Assembly: GCA_946006895.1 (NCBI GenBank)
Contig: CAMFZO010000018.1
Span: forward strand, 1-14,196
From: an uncultured Clostridia bacterium
Lineage (GTDB): Bacteria > Bacillota > Clostridia > Oscillospirales > Oscillospiraceae
DNA length: 14,196 nucleotides
Direction: 5' to 3'
The notes under the pieces were generated by a model, which was not told the DNA's origin, searched no databases, and saw only the letters and a list, made by a program, of their open reading frames with translations. The position numbers and the translations under genes were made by a program. Shown here piece by piece: positions 5,332 to 12,295 of this stretch (its first letter is position 1; every line of letters begins with the position of its first letter).

Positions 5332-6429
5332 TCAGTTCTCCTTCTTCAGATGGGTGACGGAGATCACCAGGATGACCACCAGGCAGACGATGGTGGCGAT
5401 GGGACCGTTGACGCCGGTGCCGTCGGCGGAGGAAGCGGTCTTCAGTGTATGTGCGGCGGCAGCGCCGGCGATCATGCCCAAAACGGTGATGGCGCTGTCA
5501 GTATTGCCCTCGCCTGCCAGAACCAGCTGACGCAGCGGGCATCCGCCCAGCAACGCACAGCCCCAGCCGACGACGGTCATGCCCAGCAGGTTCCACAGCC
5601 ATTCGGTGTGGGCAACGGGCTGGCCTTCAAAGCCGAAGCGGATGTAAGTGGAGACGGGGACGCCCTCGATCAGAGCGCGCAGCAGGTTGCCGCCGAGGAC
5701 CGCCGCCAGGATGCAGCCGAAGCCTGCCAGCAGGCCAAATTCCTTGAACATAACTGCGTCGCGGATGCCGCCGACCATGCACAGGCGGCTCTTCTGGAGC
5801 AGAGCGCCGACTACCAGGCCGACACCCAGGGCCAGCAGAATGGGAGCGTGCTTGGAGCCGGGGCCTTCCGCGGAGGCGGCGAAAAACGTCACGCCGATGA
5901 GGGACAGGACAAAGCCGGCGGTCAGCATGACCGGGAAGGCCAGGCCCTCCACCTTGCCCTGCTTATAGGCACGGCCCAGGGAGAAATTCTTCTTGAGGAA
6001 GAATACTCCGATCAGGATGCCCAGGGCAAAGCCCACCAGGCCGATGATGGCGTTGAGGTCGCCGCCGCCGATGCGGATGACCATGCGCAGCGGGCAGCCG
6101 AGGAACACCAGAGCGCCCACCATGACCGCCGCGCCCAGGGTGAAGCGGATGATAGGGGAGCTGCCGGCTTTCGGCTTAAATTCCTTGCCGATGAGGGCCA
6201 TCAGCATGGCGCCGACCACGATGCCCACGATCTCGGGGCGGAAATACTGGACGATAGAAGCCTGATGCAGCTTCAAGGAGCCTGCAATATCACGCAGGAA
6301 GCAGGCGATACAAAAGCCCATGTTGGCCGGGTTGCCAAAGGCAGTCAGCACCACGGCAGCCGCGCCGATGAGCAGTCCGCAGAGCATGACGAGCCAATGC
6401 TTTTTCAGGAAGCTTTCCTTCTTTTCCAT
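5332..6429 (-). CDS. yedE: YedE/YeeE family membrane transporter (putative selenium or sulfur-compound importer)
   Basis: A 365-residue multi-pass membrane protein with about nine or ten hydrophobic helices. It shows an internal twofold repeat: GFCIACFLRD (38-47) matches RLCMVGGIRD (215-224), and LGCPLRMV (110-117) matches GGCPLRQLV (295-303). The paired Cys residues (C40/C43, C112, C217, C297) sit where YeeE/TsuA thiosulfate transporters bind and pass their sulfur substrate. The length and the neighbouring TusA and DUF3343 genes match the YedE subgroup predicted to serve selenium metabolism. The substrate (selenium compound, thiosulfate or similar) is not decided by the sequence. AAGGAGAG precedes the ATG, and a near-consensus promoter starts the unit; a small GACGGC/GCCGTC hairpin (6455-6471) lies in the leader. 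Confidence 0.9.
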   Translation of the reverse strand: MEKKESFLKKHWLVMLCGLLIGAAAVVLTAFGNPANMGFCIACFLRDIAGSLKLHQASIVQYFRPEIVGIVVGAMLMALIGKEFKPKAGSSPIIRFTLGAAVMVGALVFLGCPLRMVIRIGGGDLNAIIGLVGFALGILIGVFFLKKNFSLGRAYKQGKVEGLAFPVMLTAGFVLSLIGVTFFAASAEGPGSKHAPILLALGVGLVVGALLQKSRLCMVGGIRDAVMFKEFGLLAGFGCILAAVLGGNLLRALIEGVPVSTYIRFGFEGQPVAHTEWLWNLLGMTVVGWGCALLGGCPLRQLVLAGEGNTDSAITVLGMIAGAAAAHTLKTASSADGTGVNGPIATIVCLVVILVISVTHLKKEN

Positions 6430-6482
6430 TTGATTCTCTCCTTCTTCTTGTTTTGACGGCGGGAAGCCGTCTATCTTTATAA

Positions 6483-6511
6483 AGTATAACGCTATGTTGT
6501 TTCTCTGTCAA
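6483..6511 (-). promoter_or_regulatory. Promoter of the yedE-tusA-DUF3343 unit
   Basis: On the - strand TTGACA (6506-6511) and TATACT (6483-6488) are 17 bases apart, near the sigma-A consensus. The expected start near 6476 gives a leader of about 47 bases containing a GACGGC-GGGAA-GCCGTC hairpin before the ribosome binding site. Confidence 0.88.
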
Positions 6512-6545
6512 GCGTCGAAAACAAGAATTCGGCAATACGGAATTC

Positions 6546-6585
6546 GGCGCAAAACGGGCTGTTTTCCCGGAAATACCCTTGCGCC
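6546..6585. promoter_or_regulatory. Inverted repeat overlapping the -35 region of the desulfurase promoter
   Basis: GGCGCAA (6546-6552) and TTGCGCC (6579-6585) are exact reverse complements 26 bases apart, with a smaller CGGG/CCCG pair inside. The right arm contains the TTGCGC -35 candidate. A direct repeat GAATTCGGC (6525-6533 and 6540-6548) lies alongside. Position between two divergent promoters fits a regulator site; the regulator is unknown. Confidence 0.4.
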
Positions 6586-6606
6586 GCCGCGAATCAATGG
6601 TATAAT
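6579..6606 (+). promoter_or_regulatory. Promoter of the desulfurase-tatD pair
   Basis: A perfect TATAAT -10 box at 6601-6606 with TTGCGC (6579-6584) 16 bases upstream. The transcript would start near 6613, giving a leader of about 80 bases before the gene at 6694. Divergent from the yedE promoter, about 70 bases apart. Confidence 0.7.
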
Positions 6607-6693
6607 AGTATCATATCTTTCTCTTTTCGGCAAGGCCGGAGGGAAAATACCGCGGCTTTTCCCGTCGATTTCGCACACAAGGGAGGCATATTC

Positions 6694-7854
6694 ATGCTCT
6701 ATTTTGACAACGCGGCGACGTCCTGGCCAAAAGCCCCCGGCGTCAGCGACGCAATGAAATACTACATTGACAAGATCGGCGTCAACATCAACCGGGGCGT
6801 CTACGCTCCGGCGCAGGAGGCCGGCCTGACAGCCCTGACCCTACGGGAACAGCTTGCCGCCTTTTTTCATCACCCGGACCCGGATCACGTGATCTTCACC
6901 TCCGGCTGCACCGCCGCGCTGAACCTGGCACTCAAGGGCTTTTTGCGTCCCGGCGACCACGTGCTGGTCAGTTCGCTGGAGCACAACGCCGTCATGCGGC
7001 CTCTGGTGCAGCTTGGCGTGGAATTTGACCGGGTCCCCTGCGATAAGGAGGGCTTCCTGCGGCTGGACCTCATCGAGCCGCTGCTGCGCCCCAACACCCG
7101 GCTTTTCGTGCTGAACCACGCCTCCAACGTCAGCGGCAGCGTCCAGGACGCGGAAGCTGTAGGAAAATTATGTAAACTTCATCAGATCGCCCTCCTGCTG
7201 GATGGCGCTCAGAGTGCGGGCCATGTGCCGGTGGATTTTGAACGCTTCGGCCTCAGCGCCCTGGCAGTGCCCGCCCACAAGGGGTTGCTGGGTCCCCAGG
7301 GCATCGGCGCCCTGCTGGTCACGTCCGACTTCGCCGCCCAAATGGAGCCGCTTCTGGCCGGCGGCACCGGAAGTATGTCCGATTCCGAGGAGATCCCCGC
7401 CTATATGCCTGACCGCTTCGAGCCGGGAACGGCCAATCTGCCGGGGATCTACGGCTGGTCTGCGGCAATGGATTATGTAAACCAAGTAGGGCTGGAGGCG
7501 CTGCGCTCCCATGAGCTGGCCCTGACGGAACGCTTTCTCAATGGTCTGCCGGAGGGCGTCCGTCTGAAAGGGACCCGGGACCTGAACCGCCGCGTCGGCG
7601 TCATTGCTCTGGATTATGTAAACCTGGATAACGCGGAGGCCGCCGACCGTCTGGAGCGGGACTTCGGCATCCTCACCCGCTGCGGGATGCACTGCTCCCC
7701 CGCCGCCCACAAGGCTCTGGGCACGTTCCCTCAGGGTGTCGTCCGCTTCTCCGTCGGCCACGCCACAACGGAGGCTGATGTGGACGCGGTCCTGCAGGCC
7801 GTTGCGGCCACGGCAAACGGCAGCGGAAAGGAGGCAGGCGCCCATGTATTTTGA
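6694..7854 (+). CDS. Cysteine desulfurase-like PLP-dependent aminotransferase class V protein
   Basis: A 386-residue fold-type I PLP enzyme. It begins with YFDNAATSWPKAP, typical of the desulfurase family found beside selenium genes in Firmicutes. Cofactor and active-site residues are visible: H97 in EHNAV, N144 in HASNVSG, D170 and Q173 in LLDGAQSAG, and the Schiff-base Lys196 in PAHKGLLGPQG. The catalytic Cys is probably C334 in RCGMHCSP (329-336), and R351 in VRFSVGH would bind the substrate carboxylate. It should release sulfur from cysteine, or selenium from selenocysteine, as an enzyme-bound persulfide or selenide. The divergent yedE-tusA-DUF3343 unit supports a trafficking role rather than a general Fe-S role. 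AAGGGAGG lies seven bases upstream of the ATG. Its stop overlaps the next gene by 11 bases. Confidence 0.9.
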   Translation: MLYFDNAATSWPKAPGVSDAMKYYIDKIGVNINRGVYAPAQEAGLTALTLREQLAAFFHHPDPDHVIFTSGCTAALNLALKGFLRPGDHVLVSSLEHNAVMRPLVQLGVEFDRVPCDKEGFLRLDLIEPLLRPNTRLFVLNHASNVSGSVQDAEAVGKLCKLHQIALLLDGAQSAGHVPVDFERFGLSALAVPAHKGLLGPQGIGALLVTSDFAAQMEPLLAGGTGSMSDSEEIPAYMPDRFEPGTANLPGIYGWSAAMDYVNQVGLEALRSHELALTERFLNGLPEGVRLKGTRDLNRRVGVIALDYVNLDNAEAADRLERDFGILTRCGMHCSPAAHKALGTFPQGVVRFSVGHATTEADVDAVLQAVAATANGSGKEAGAHVF

Positions 7855-8605
7855 TTCTCACGCCCATCTGGACGACCGCCGGTTCGATGATGACCGGGCG
7901 GAGATCTTCGCCGATCTGAAAAACCACGGCGTCGGGCTTATCATGAACGTTGGCTGCGATCTGCCCTCGTCGGAACGGTCTGTGGCTCTGGCGGAGCAGT
8001 ATGATTTCGTCTACGCCGCCGTGGGCAGCCATCCCGACGACGCCGACCGGGTAGACGGCAAACTGCTGGACCGCTACCGCGCCCTTGCCGACCATCCCAA
8101 GGTCCGCGCCATCGGCGAGATCGGTCTGGATTACCACTACGAGGACGTTCCCCGGGCGCGGCAGATCATCGCCTTTGAGGAACAACTGGAGCTTGCCGAG
8201 GCGCTAAAGCTGCCCGTCATCGTCCACGAGCGGGAGGCCCACGGCGACGCCATGGACATCATCACCCGGCATCCCGAGGCCCGCGGCGTGTTCCACTGCT
8301 TCTCCGGCTCTGCGGAGATGGCCCTCTGGCTGGCGGAACGGGGCTGGTATATCGGTTTTACCGGCGTTGTGACCTTCAAAAACGCCCGCCGCGCTCTGGA
8401 AGCGGTCCAGGCGCTGCCCATGGAGCGGATCCTCATCGAGACCGACTGCCCCTATATGGCCCCGGAGCCTCACCGCGGCCGCCGCAACGACAGCCGCTAT
8501 GTCCCTCTGGTGGCGGCAAAGATCGCCCAGCTCAAGGGTCTTTCCCCCGAGGAGGCCGGACGCATCACCACCGAAAACGCCAAACGGCTGTTTTCCATCG
8601 AATGA
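7844..8605 (+). CDS. tatD: TatD family metal-dependent hydrolase (DNase)
   Basis: A 253-residue TIM-barrel amidohydrolase of the TatD family, cytosolic, with metal-dependent nuclease activity in studied members. Metal ligands are visible in order: HxH (H6, H8), E92 in GEIGLDYHY, H128 in VIVHERE, H151 in FHCFSG and D201 in ETDCPYMAPEPHRG. The length is normal. I chose the ATG at 7844 because AAAGGAGG lies nine bases upstream and MYFDSHAHLD is the usual family start; an in-frame ATG at 7736 lies within the previous gene. It overlaps the desulfurase by 11 bases in a different frame, so the two are translationally coupled. A functional link with the desulfurase is not obvious; TatD genes sit in many housekeeping contexts. 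Confidence 0.95.
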   Translation: MYFDSHAHLDDRRFDDDRAEIFADLKNHGVGLIMNVGCDLPSSERSVALAEQYDFVYAAVGSHPDDADRVDGKLLDRYRALADHPKVRAIGEIGLDYHYEDVPRARQIIAFEEQLELAEALKLPVIVHEREAHGDAMDIITRHPEARGVFHCFSGSAEMALWLAERGWYIGFTGVVTFKNARRALEAVQALPMERILIETDCPYMAPEPHRGRRNDSRYVPLVAAKIAQLKGLSPEEAGRITTENAKRLFSIE

Positions 8606-8608
8606 ATC

Positions 8609-8628
8609 AAACCACCAGCTGGTGGTTT
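8609..8628. repeat. Perfect palindrome just after tatD
   Basis: A 20-base perfect palindrome (core CCACCAGCTGGTGG) four bases after the tatD stop, followed by one more T on the + strand. As RNA it can fold with a tetraloop-sized turn and may act as a first, weak terminator before the stronger one at 8637-8683, or as a protein site. Confidence 0.5.
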
Positions 8629-8636
8629 TCATTAAC

Positions 8637-8683
8637 AAAAAATGGCGGAGCCTGTTCCAAAGAACAGGCTCCGTCGTGTTTTT
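8637..8683. terminator. Two-sided intrinsic terminator between tatD and rnfB
   Basis: A 12-base perfect stem (8646-8657 with 8662-8673, core CGGAGCCTGTTC) with a CAAA loop. On the + strand five T residues (8679-8683) follow; on the - strand six T residues (8637-8642 as A) follow. It ends tatD on one side and the rnf operon, whose last stop is at 8693, on the other. Confidence 0.92.
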
Positions 8684-8692
8684 CCGTATCCG

Positions 8693-9520
8693 TTACCGCT
8701 GCATGGCCGGGACCACGTCCATGTCGGTACGCAGGTTGGAGTCGGAGATCAGATGGCGCGGGCAGACCGCAGCGCAGCGCCCGCAGGAGACGCACTTGCT
8801 GTAGTCGATGGTCGCCAGATTGTTGATGACGTGAATGGCGTCAAATTCGCACTGCTTCTCGCACAGATGGCAGCCGACACAGCCGATGTCGCAGACCTTG
8901 CGGGTATTGGCACCCCGGTCATGGTTGGAGCAGGCAATGACGATGTCGGTGTGGTAGGTGACGGGAATAATGATTCCCTTGGGGCAGACCTCCATGCACT
9001 GGAAGCAGCCGGTGCATTTGTCCGCCTCCACACGGGCAACGCCGTTGACCACGTGGATGGCGTCAAATTTACAGGCAGTGGTGCAGGTGCCGAAGCCCAG
9101 ACAGCCGCTGGGACAGGCAGAGGGGCCGTTGCCGGTGACGAACATGGCGCTGCGGCAGTCAGAGATGCCCTCATAGCGGGCCTTGGAGAGGTGGTTCTGG
9201 CCGCGGCACTTGACCATGGCGACCTTCCGCTCCACCTCGACGGCCTCCACGCCCATGACGGCGGACATTTTTTTCGCCGCTTCCTGACCGCCGGCGGCGC
9301 ACAGGCCGATCTCCGCCTTGCCGTCAATGACGGCCTGGGCATAGGCCTGGCAGCCTGCAAAGCCGCAGCCGCCGCAGTTGGCACCGGGAAGGGCCTCCAC
9401 CAGCCTGGGCAGCCGCTCATCGGTCTTTACGGCAAAGACCCTGGAGGCCACGGCCAGCACACCGCCGAACACCGCGCCCATGACGGCAAGGACCAGCACC
9501 GCATATAAGATTTTTTCCAT
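8693..9520 (-). CDS. rnfB: Electron transport complex subunit RnfB
   Basis: The Fe-S entry subunit that takes electrons from reduced ferredoxin into the Rnf complex. One N-terminal membrane helix (about 5-28) is followed by the four-Cys motif GANCGGCGFAGC (C49, C52, C57, with C74), then Cys-rich ferredoxin-like regions: C136, C140, C146, C150; C169, C172, C175, C179; C210, C214, C217, C220, C224; and C243, C246, C249, C253. That fits several [4Fe-4S] clusters, as in long clostridial RnfB proteins. The 275-residue length is normal. The start has a strong AAGGAGGT site, needed because this is the only rnf gene not overlapping its neighbour (12-base gap after rnfA). It is last in the operon, followed by a terminator. 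Confidence 0.95.
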   Translation of the reverse strand: MEKILYAVLVLAVMGAVFGGVLAVASRVFAVKTDERLPRLVEALPGANCGGCGFAGCQAYAQAVIDGKAEIGLCAAGGQEAAKKMSAVMGVEAVEVERKVAMVKCRGQNHLSKARYEGISDCRSAMFVTGNGPSACPSGCLGFGTCTTACKFDAIHVVNGVARVEADKCTGCFQCMEVCPKGIIIPVTYHTDIVIACSNHDRGANTRKVCDIGCVGCHLCEKQCEFDAIHVINNLATIDYSKCVSCGRCAAVCPRHLISDSNLRTDMDVVPAMQR

Positions 9521-9532
9521 ATCGGTACCTCC

Positions 9533-10123
9533 TTAAAATACCCGGAAGCCGGAGAAGCCCATAAAGGACAGAGCCAGCAGTCCGGCGGCAATGAGGGCCA
9601 GGGGGAAGCCCTTGAATGCCTTGGGGCAGTCGCAGTCCTCCAGCCGCTGACGAATGGAGGAAAACAGCACGATGGCCAGGGTGAAGCCGATGCCGCCGGT
9701 GACGCCGTAGACCACGGCCTCGATAAAGGTGTAGCTGTTCTGCACGTTGAGCAGGGCCACGCCCAGCACCGCGCAGTTGGTGGTGATCAGGGGCAGGTAG
9801 ATGCCCAGCGCCTGATAGAGGGAGGGCATGGCCTTCTGCAGGAACATCTCCACAAACTGCACCAGCGCCGCGATGACCAGAATGAACACCACGGTCTGCA
9901 TATATTCCAGTCCGAGAGACACCAGCAGAAACTCATTGACCGCCCAGGTCGCAGCCGAGGCAAGAGCCATGACGAAAATGACGGCGATGCCCATGCCGAC
10001 AGCCGTGTCGGTCTTTTTGGAGACGCCCATAAAGGGGCAGATGCCCAGGAATTTGACCAGGATGAAGTTTTCCGCCAGGATGGCGTTGAGGGAGATGGCA
10101 AAGAGGGTGATAAAGGTATTCAT
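9533..10123 (-). CDS. rnfA: Electron transport complex subunit RnfA
   Basis: A 196-residue integral membrane subunit of about six helices, homologous to NqrE and paralogous to RnfE. Conserved Cys residues C29 (in GICPFMG) and C117 (in TTNCAVLG) sit in the two pseudo-symmetric half-helices that, with the matching pair in RnfE, bind a [2Fe-2S] cluster within the membrane in structurally studied Rnf and Nqr complexes. It passes electrons across the membrane. The ATG overlaps the rnfE stop by four bases, with AAGGAGG seven bases upstream inside rnfE. Confidence 0.96.
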   Translation of the reverse strand: MNTFITLFAISLNAILAENFILVKFLGICPFMGVSKKTDTAVGMGIAVIFVMALASAATWAVNEFLLVSLGLEYMQTVVFILVIAALVQFVEMFLQKAMPSLYQALGIYLPLITTNCAVLGVALLNVQNSYTFIEAVVYGVTGGIGFTLAIVLFSSIRQRLEDCDCPKAFKGFPLALIAAGLLALSFMGFSGFRVF

Positions 10124-10761
10124 CGTGCCGCCTCCTTTTTCGCTTCTCTTTCCGTCAGCTTTTTATTGACCCACTGGGTCAGGGCGATGAGGCAGCCCAG
10201 GGTCAGGAAGCCGCCCACGGGCAGAATGAGCATCAGCGCCGGGTACTGTGCCGGCAGGATGCGGATGCCGTCGGCACCGAAGACGCCCTTGCCGAAAGTG
10301 CCGCTGCCCAGGAACTCGCGGATGATGCACATGACCACAAGAGCGGCGGTGTAGCCGATGCCCTGGGTCAGTCCGTCCACGGCGGAGGCCAGCAAGCCGT
10401 TTTTCGACGCAAAAGCCTCGGCGCGGCCCAGAATGATACAGTTGACGACGATCAGCGGGATAAACACGCCCAGGCTGTCAGACAGGGCGGGAACGTAGGC
10501 TTTCAGCAGCAGGTCCACCATGGTGACGAAGCCCGCGATGATGACGATGTAAGCGGCGATGCGGATCTTGTCGGGGATGACCTTCCGCAGCAGGGAGATG
10601 ACCACGTTGGAGCAGATGAGGATGATGGTGACGCTCAGGCCCATGCCGATGCCGTTAAAGAGGGTCGTGGTGATGGCCATGGTGGAGCACATGCCCAGAA
10701 GCTGGCTCAGCACCGGGTTATTGGTCAAAAGACCGGCCTTCAACTGTTTTCGGAAGTTCAT
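10120..10761 (-). CDS. rnfE: Electron transport complex subunit RnfE
   Basis: A 213-residue, roughly six-helix membrane subunit, homologous to NqrD. The family marks are NNPVLSQLLGMCSTMAITT near the N-terminus (C25) and VNCIILGRAEAFASK (C108); the two Cys are expected to share an intramembrane [2Fe-2S] cluster with RnfA. It starts one base inside the rnfG stop (TGATG), with AAGGAGG upstream, so its translation should be coupled to rnfG. The C-terminus is basic (KKLTEREAKKEAAR), as is common for the cytosolic end. Confidence 0.96.
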   Translation of the reverse strand: MNFRKQLKAGLLTNNPVLSQLLGMCSTMAITTTLFNGIGMGLSVTIILICSNVVISLLRKVIPDKIRIAAYIVIIAGFVTMVDLLLKAYVPALSDSLGVFIPLIVVNCIILGRAEAFASKNGLLASAVDGLTQGIGYTAALVVMCIIREFLGSGTFGKGVFGADGIRILPAQYPALMLILPVGGFLTLGCLIALTQWVNKKLTEREAKKEAAR

Positions 10762-11285
10762 CAGCCCACCTCCTTTACAAAGTCCAGCGCCAGATTCACA
10801 CCGGAGACCACGGCGCGGGAGGTGACGGTGGCGCCGGTGAGAGCGTCAATGCTGCCGCCGTCCTTACTGACGGCCAGAGTGTCGGAGGTGCCGACGAACT
10901 GGGCGCGGAAGTCCTCGCGGGTGCAGTTGGCGCCCAGGGAGGCCGTCTCGCCGTGGGAGATGATGCTGACACCGGTGACGGTGCCTGCATTGTCCACGCC
11001 GACCATCATGTCGATGGCGCCGCCGAAGCCGTTGACGCTGACGCGGACCACATAGCCCGCATCGTCGGCGCGGTAGGCGGCGGTGATGCCGTCTTCCCCG
11101 GCGGGGATCTCCTCGTAATTACCCGCCGGGAAGACCTCCTGCATGGCAGCCTCGGCTTTCTGACGGGTCAGCTCGTCGATCCGGTCCTCCGTCAGATAGT
11201 TGACCAGGCCCAGCAGTCCCGCCACCACGGCGGTGATGAGAAAGAGGGTCAGCGTCAGCCGGAGGATGTACTTTGCGTCCTTCAT
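10761..11285 (-). CDS. rnfG: Electron transport complex subunit RnfG (covalent FMN)
   Basis: A 174-residue protein with one N-terminal membrane helix (about 8-29) and an exported FMN-binding domain. The flavinylation motif is TGATVTS, with the FMN-bearing Thr expected at residue 153, preceded by ETASLGAN (113-120), also conserved in the family. FMN is attached by the ApbE flavin transferase, which is not encoded in this window and must act from elsewhere. It carries electrons on the outer side of the membrane. It overlaps rnfD by four bases and rnfE by one base. Confidence 0.95.
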   Translation of the reverse strand: MKDAKYILRLTLTLFLITAVVAGLLGLVNYLTEDRIDELTRQKAEAAMQEVFPAGNYEEIPAGEDGITAAYRADDAGYVVRVSVNGFGGAIDMMVGVDNAGTVTGVSIISHGETASLGANCTREDFRAQFVGTSDTLAVSKDGGSIDALTGATVTSRAVVSGVNLALDFVKEVG

Positions 11286-12295
11286 GCCGCCTCACCGCCT
11301 TTCTTTTTCTTTTCCCGCACGGCGCCGAAACGCTTGGGAACGCCGATCTTATCAAAGAAACCGATGCAGCAGTTCATGATGAGAATGGCGAAGGTCACGC
11401 CCTCGGGATAGGAGCCGAAGTAGCGGAAGGCCACCGTCAGCACGCCGCAGCCGATGCCGTAGACGATCTGGCCGCCGTGGGTGATGGGCGAGGTGACGTA
11501 GTCCGTCGCCATGAAGATGGCGCCCAGCATCAAACCGCCGGACAGGAGCTGACAGAGCATCCAGGTGAGGCGGTCGTTGCCGCCCTGGGGGAACAGCACC
11601 GTCAGCGCCGCCACGGTAAGCAGATAGGCCAGCGGGATCCGCAGGGAAATGACCCGCCGCAGCACCAGGTACGCCCCGCCCAACAGCAGAGCGGCGGCAG
11701 AGACCTCACCGAGGGAGCCGCCGACCTTGCCCAAAAGCAGGTCCAGCAGACTTTCCGCAGGCAGCGTCTGAGCAGCCAAAGAGGCCATGGGCGTGGCGGC
11801 GGTCAGGCCGTCCAGATTGGCGGGGGTGGAGAAGGCGGAGACTGCCGTTCCCGCCTTGACCCAGTTGCCGGACATGAGGGACGGCCAGCTAAACAGGAAG
11901 GCGCGGGCAGCCAGCGCCGGATTGACGATATTCATGCCGATGCCGCCGAAAAGCTGCTTGACCAGCACAATGGCGAACACGTCGGCGATGAGGATGGTCC
12001 AGAAGGGCAGCGTCACGGGGCAGACAAAGGCGATGAGGATCCCCGTCACCACGGCGGAAAGGTCGCCGACGGTGCTGTCCTTTTTCATCAGCTTGCGGTA
12101 GGCCCATTCCGACACCACGCAGCCCAGGACCGACACCAGCGTCAGCGTCAGGCTCCGCCAGCCGAAAAACCAGATGGCGGCGATCAGGGCCGGAAGCAGC
12201 GCGATACACACGTCCAGCATGATGCGGCGGGTGGTATTGCTGCTGTGGGCGTGAGGAGAGGAGGAAATGGTCAGATTCAGATCATATTTTTTCAT
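11282..12295 (-). CDS. rnfD: Electron transport complex subunit RnfD (covalent FMN)
   Basis: A 337-residue membrane subunit with about nine or ten helices, homologous to NqrB and part of the ion-translocating core. It starts MKKYDLNLTISSSPHAHS, the usual clostridial RnfD N-terminus; an open frame running further upstream only translates the antisense-free overlap with rnfC and has no support. NPALAARAFLF (125-135) is conserved. The probable flavin attachment site is LTAATPM with T168; the motif reads TAAT rather than the more usual S/T-GAT. AAGGAGGG lies just upstream of the ATG, which overlaps the rnfC stop by four bases. The basic tail (KKKKGG) should be cytosolic. Confidence 0.94.
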   Translation of the reverse strand: MKKYDLNLTISSSPHAHSSNTTRRIMLDVCIALLPALIAAIWFFGWRSLTLTLVSVLGCVVSEWAYRKLMKKDSTVGDLSAVVTGILIAFVCPVTLPFWTILIADVFAIVLVKQLFGGIGMNIVNPALAARAFLFSWPSLMSGNWVKAGTAVSAFSTPANLDGLTAATPMASLAAQTLPAESLLDLLLGKVGGSLGEVSAAALLLGGAYLVLRRVISLRIPLAYLLTVAALTVLFPQGGNDRLTWMLCQLLSGGLMLGAIFMATDYVTSPITHGGQIVYGIGCGVLTVAFRYFGSYPEGVTFAILIMNCCIGFFDKIGVPKRFGAVREKKKKGGEAA

